This document shows positions 62,519 to 64,000 of a stretch of DNA of 64,000 nt, in pieces. The notes below the pieces were generated by a model. The model was not told where the DNA came from and did not search any database. It was given only the letters and a program-made list of their open reading frames with translations. Both the position numbers and the translations under genes were made by a program. How positions within the stretch are numbered: position 1 is the first letter of the stretch; each line of letters opens with the position of its first letter. The stretch is from Methylocystis rosea SV97 (GTDB taxonomy: Bacteria; Pseudomonadota; Alphaproteobacteria; Rhizobiales; Beijerinckiaceae), in contig NZ_KB889964.1 in assembly GCF_000372845.1 (NCBI RefSeq), positions 186,001 to 250,000 on the forward strand, read 5' to 3'.

Positions 62519-63787
62519 ATGCAAAAAGATTTTCACACGATCGTGATCGGAGGCGGCTGCCTTGGCGTGGCCACGGCCGTCTCCCTCGCTCGCAGACAGG
62601 GTGCCGCTGGAAGGGGCAAAGTCTGCCTAGTCGAAAAAGCCGTTCTTGGCGCTGGCCTAAGCTCACGCCATAGCGCCATCGTTCGGTCGGCGAATTCCTC
62701 CGTGGCTGCCGCGCGCCTTGCTGCGAGATCGACCAATATGTGGAAGGATCTCTCACAGGTCTGGGGAGTGTCGGTAGCGTGGGATCAAGTCGGCGCGATC
62801 TGGATCGGCTCGGGCGCTTCTTCAACCGGCGGGGTCAATCCTTGGCGGGATCTCGAGAGCTCGATGCAAGGAGCCGGGATCGACTTCGATGCGATCGATC
62901 AAGCGGAAGCGAATCGACTGACCAGCGGCAAGCTGCGGCTCGATCCTGAGGAGCTTTATTTCTTCGAGCCTGAGGTTCTGCAATTAGAAGCATCCGACGT
63001 TCTGCGCACCATGCAAGCGGCAGTCGCGGTAAATGAAGTGACGTTGTATGAGCACACACGCGTTGAAGATTTCATCTTGGACGGTTGCGGCGCGCTATGC
63101 GGCGTCCGGACCAATCATGGCGAGGTTCGCTGTGATTTTGTCGTGAATGCGGCTGGAGGTTGGAGCGCCGATTTGTTCGCCCCACTAGGGCTGCACATTC
63201 CCGTGGCGCTCGAACCCGTTTACGCGGCGAATTGGCTAATCAGTTCCTCAGACCTACCCGAAAGCCTCCCTATCATCGCCGATTACGTCAATCTCGCTTA
63301 TTTCCGGCGCTGGCGAGGTTCTATCCTGCACATGCATCAGCCGCGTGAAAGAGGATCGCATAAAATCGCGGCTAGTTTTGGTCGTAGCCTGATGAACCCA
63401 GCCGGCGCCGACATCATCTACGACGCTGGCAACTATGCCGTGACGCAGCAACAGTTAGCACGATATAGCGAGAAGGTGCGGGATCGGTTCCCCGGCATGG
63501 GCACGCCAATTTACGGCGGTGGATATGTCTCCTACTTCGATATTACCCCCGACTTAAAATTCATTCTCGGCCCGGACGACCAAATTTCGAATCTGTTCCA
63601 TTGTCTGGGGGCGGGCCAAGCGCTTAAATACGCGCCAATCTTTGGGGAGCTCATTGCGGAGTTGGTTTCGGAAGGCCGCACCCGAGATGTAGACCTCGGT
63701 GAATTTTCGGTCGCCCGTTTTGCAAATAAACCACTGCGCGAATTCTGGCGCGGCGGAAGCCCGCGCCAGAATGAAAAACGCCTCTAG
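62519..63787 (+). CDS. FAD-dependent oxidoreductase, sarcosine oxidase beta / DAO family
   Basis: 422 residues with the DAO fold: FAD motif TIVIGGGCLGVATAVSLARR, HSAIVRSANSS, VVNAAGGWSADLFAPLGLHI, and the C-terminal GxGPDDQISNLFHCLGAGQA region (FILGPDDQISNLFHCLGAGQ). It would oxidise a secondary amine or amino acid. Methylotrophs use such enzymes for N-methylated compounds, but no THF-linked partner (soxA/G) is next to it, and the flavin-His attachment site is not evident. It may act on a product of the adjacent cluster. Confidence 0.85.
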   Translation: MQKDFHTIVIGGGCLGVATAVSLARRQGAAGRGKVCLVEKAVLGAGLSSRHSAIVRSANSSVAAARLAARSTNMWKDLSQVWGVSVAWDQVGAIWIGSGASSTGGVNPWRDLESSMQGAGIDFDAIDQAEANRLTSGKLRLDPEELYFFEPEVLQLEASDVLRTMQAAVAVNEVTLYEHTRVEDFILDGCGALCGVRTNHGEVRCDFVVNAAGGWSADLFAPLGLHIPVALEPVYAANWLISSSDLPESLPIIADYVNLAYFRRWRGSILHMHQPRERGSHKIAASFGRSLMNPAGADIIYDAGNYAVTQQQLARYSEKVRDRFPGMGTPIYGGGYVSYFDITPDLKFILGPDDQISNLFHCLGAGQALKYAPIFGELIAELVSEGRTRDVDLGEFSVARFANKPLREFWRGGSPRQNEKRL

Positions 63788-63868
63788 CAGGTTGTTGAAA
63801 AAGTCGCTGGCGCTTGGAAACTCGAAACTCGCTGTGATTCACTCTGCTTGCGGCAGCGGGGATGGATC

Positions 63869-63914
63869 ATGCGAGGCGGGGACAAGCGAACAGGTTCGCT
63901 ATTCAGCTATGTCG
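63869..63914 (+). pseudogene. N-terminal stub of an IS1182-family transposase
   Basis: MRGGDKRTGSLFSYVDL is the standard IS1182 start (MRGxDxxxGSLFSYVDLExR). After about 15 codons the frame leaves the family. CAGGTTGTTGAAAAAGTC at about 63790 resembles IS1182/IS5-type ends. Confidence 0.6.
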
Positions 63915-63977
63915 ATCTTGCTGGGGGCAGCTGTTTGGAGGCGACAGGGCTAAGCGTGAGCCAAAAGAGTAGGATTA

Positions 63978-63998
63978 TTGGTCACCATTTGGTCACCA
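63978..63998. repeat. Direct repeat TTGGTCACCA at the window edge
   Basis: TTGGTCACCA occurs at 63978-63987 and 63989-63998 with an 11-bp period. Adjacent to the IS1182 stub; it could belong to an integrase gene or an attachment site beyond the window. Confidence 0.4.
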
Positions 63999-64000
63999 AT

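Noticed and set aside
1-64000. CRISPR arrays, tRNA or rRNA genes
   Set aside because: I saw no regularly spaced repeats, and no cloverleaf or rRNA-like sequence on reading; a tRNAscan/Infernal run would settle it.

Overview
The window looks like a stretch of chromosome (or megaplasmid) from an alphaproteobacterial, serine-cycle methylotroph. A Methylocystis/Methylosinus-like type II methanotroph is the best guess. The reasons are formylmethanofuran dehydrogenase subunit A (fhcA), NAD-type molybdenum formate dehydrogenase subunits, crotonyl-CoA carboxylase/reductase plus propionyl-CoA carboxylase beta (ethylmalonyl-CoA pathway), a class I PHA synthase and high GC. No methane monooxygenase or methanol dehydrogenase gene is present, so methanotrophy itself is inferred.

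Layout. 0-8.7 kb is an accessory graveyard: a plasmid replication-relaxation gene broken by an amber codon, a ParA C-terminal stub, and fragments of IS1380, IS3, IS21 and IS5 transposases. Between them lie small intact genes (SmbP-like metal-binding protein, a diguanylate cyclase with a degenerate signature, small membrane and secreted proteins). 8.9-10.7 kb is phaC. 11-13.7 kb holds a small secreted Cys-rich protein, a frameshifted ISKra4-type transposase and a GIY-YIG nuclease relic. 14.5-18.9 kb is an EmrB/NodT/EmrA-type tripartite efflux operon. 19.3-25.5 kb carries two convergent LysR-type regulators and a dabB-dabA inorganic-carbon uptake operon. 25.8-30.2 kb is bioD (nonsense mutation), ccr, cysD and bioA (deleted and frameshifted).

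31.3-33.3 kb is an intact fhcA clipped on both sides: only the end of fhcB and about the first 20 codons of fhcD remain. 34-43.6 kb holds pccB, a frameshifted DUF6671 gene coupled to pyrC, ilvD, fdsD, and an fdsA divided into two reading frames at a domain boundary, without fdsG or fdsB. 44-51 kb has an ABC-D transporter relic, a SulP transporter, and IS3 (complete, with ends), IS110 (decayed) and IS1595 elements. 51.0-52.9 kb is an AT-richer two-gene cassette: a small ribbon-helix-helix-like protein overlapping a DUF262/DUF1524 (GmrSD-like) nuclease, a probable phage-defence unit.

53-63.8 kb is a run of lipid, redox and sensory genes: a b-type cytochrome, an SRPBCC protein in tandem with a short LOV photoreceptor, a fatty-acid/sterol hydroxylase, a patatin phospholipase, an SDR, an FAD/NAD oxidoreductase, a second SRPBCC paralogue, a RatA/Coq10 stub and a sarcosine-oxidase-like flavoprotein. 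The window ends in an IS1182-type transposase stub.

How it fits together. Ccr and PccB serve glyoxylate regeneration and PHB-linked carbon flow with PhaC. DabAB and possibly SulP would supply bicarbonate/CO2. FhcA and Fds belong to C1 oxidation but are here incomplete or orphaned. Loss-of-frame lesions are very frequent, both in IS elements and in metabolic genes (bioD, bioA, DUF6671, fdsA). That means either real decay of duplicated copies or residual sequencing error, and the two must be separated before functional claims are made.
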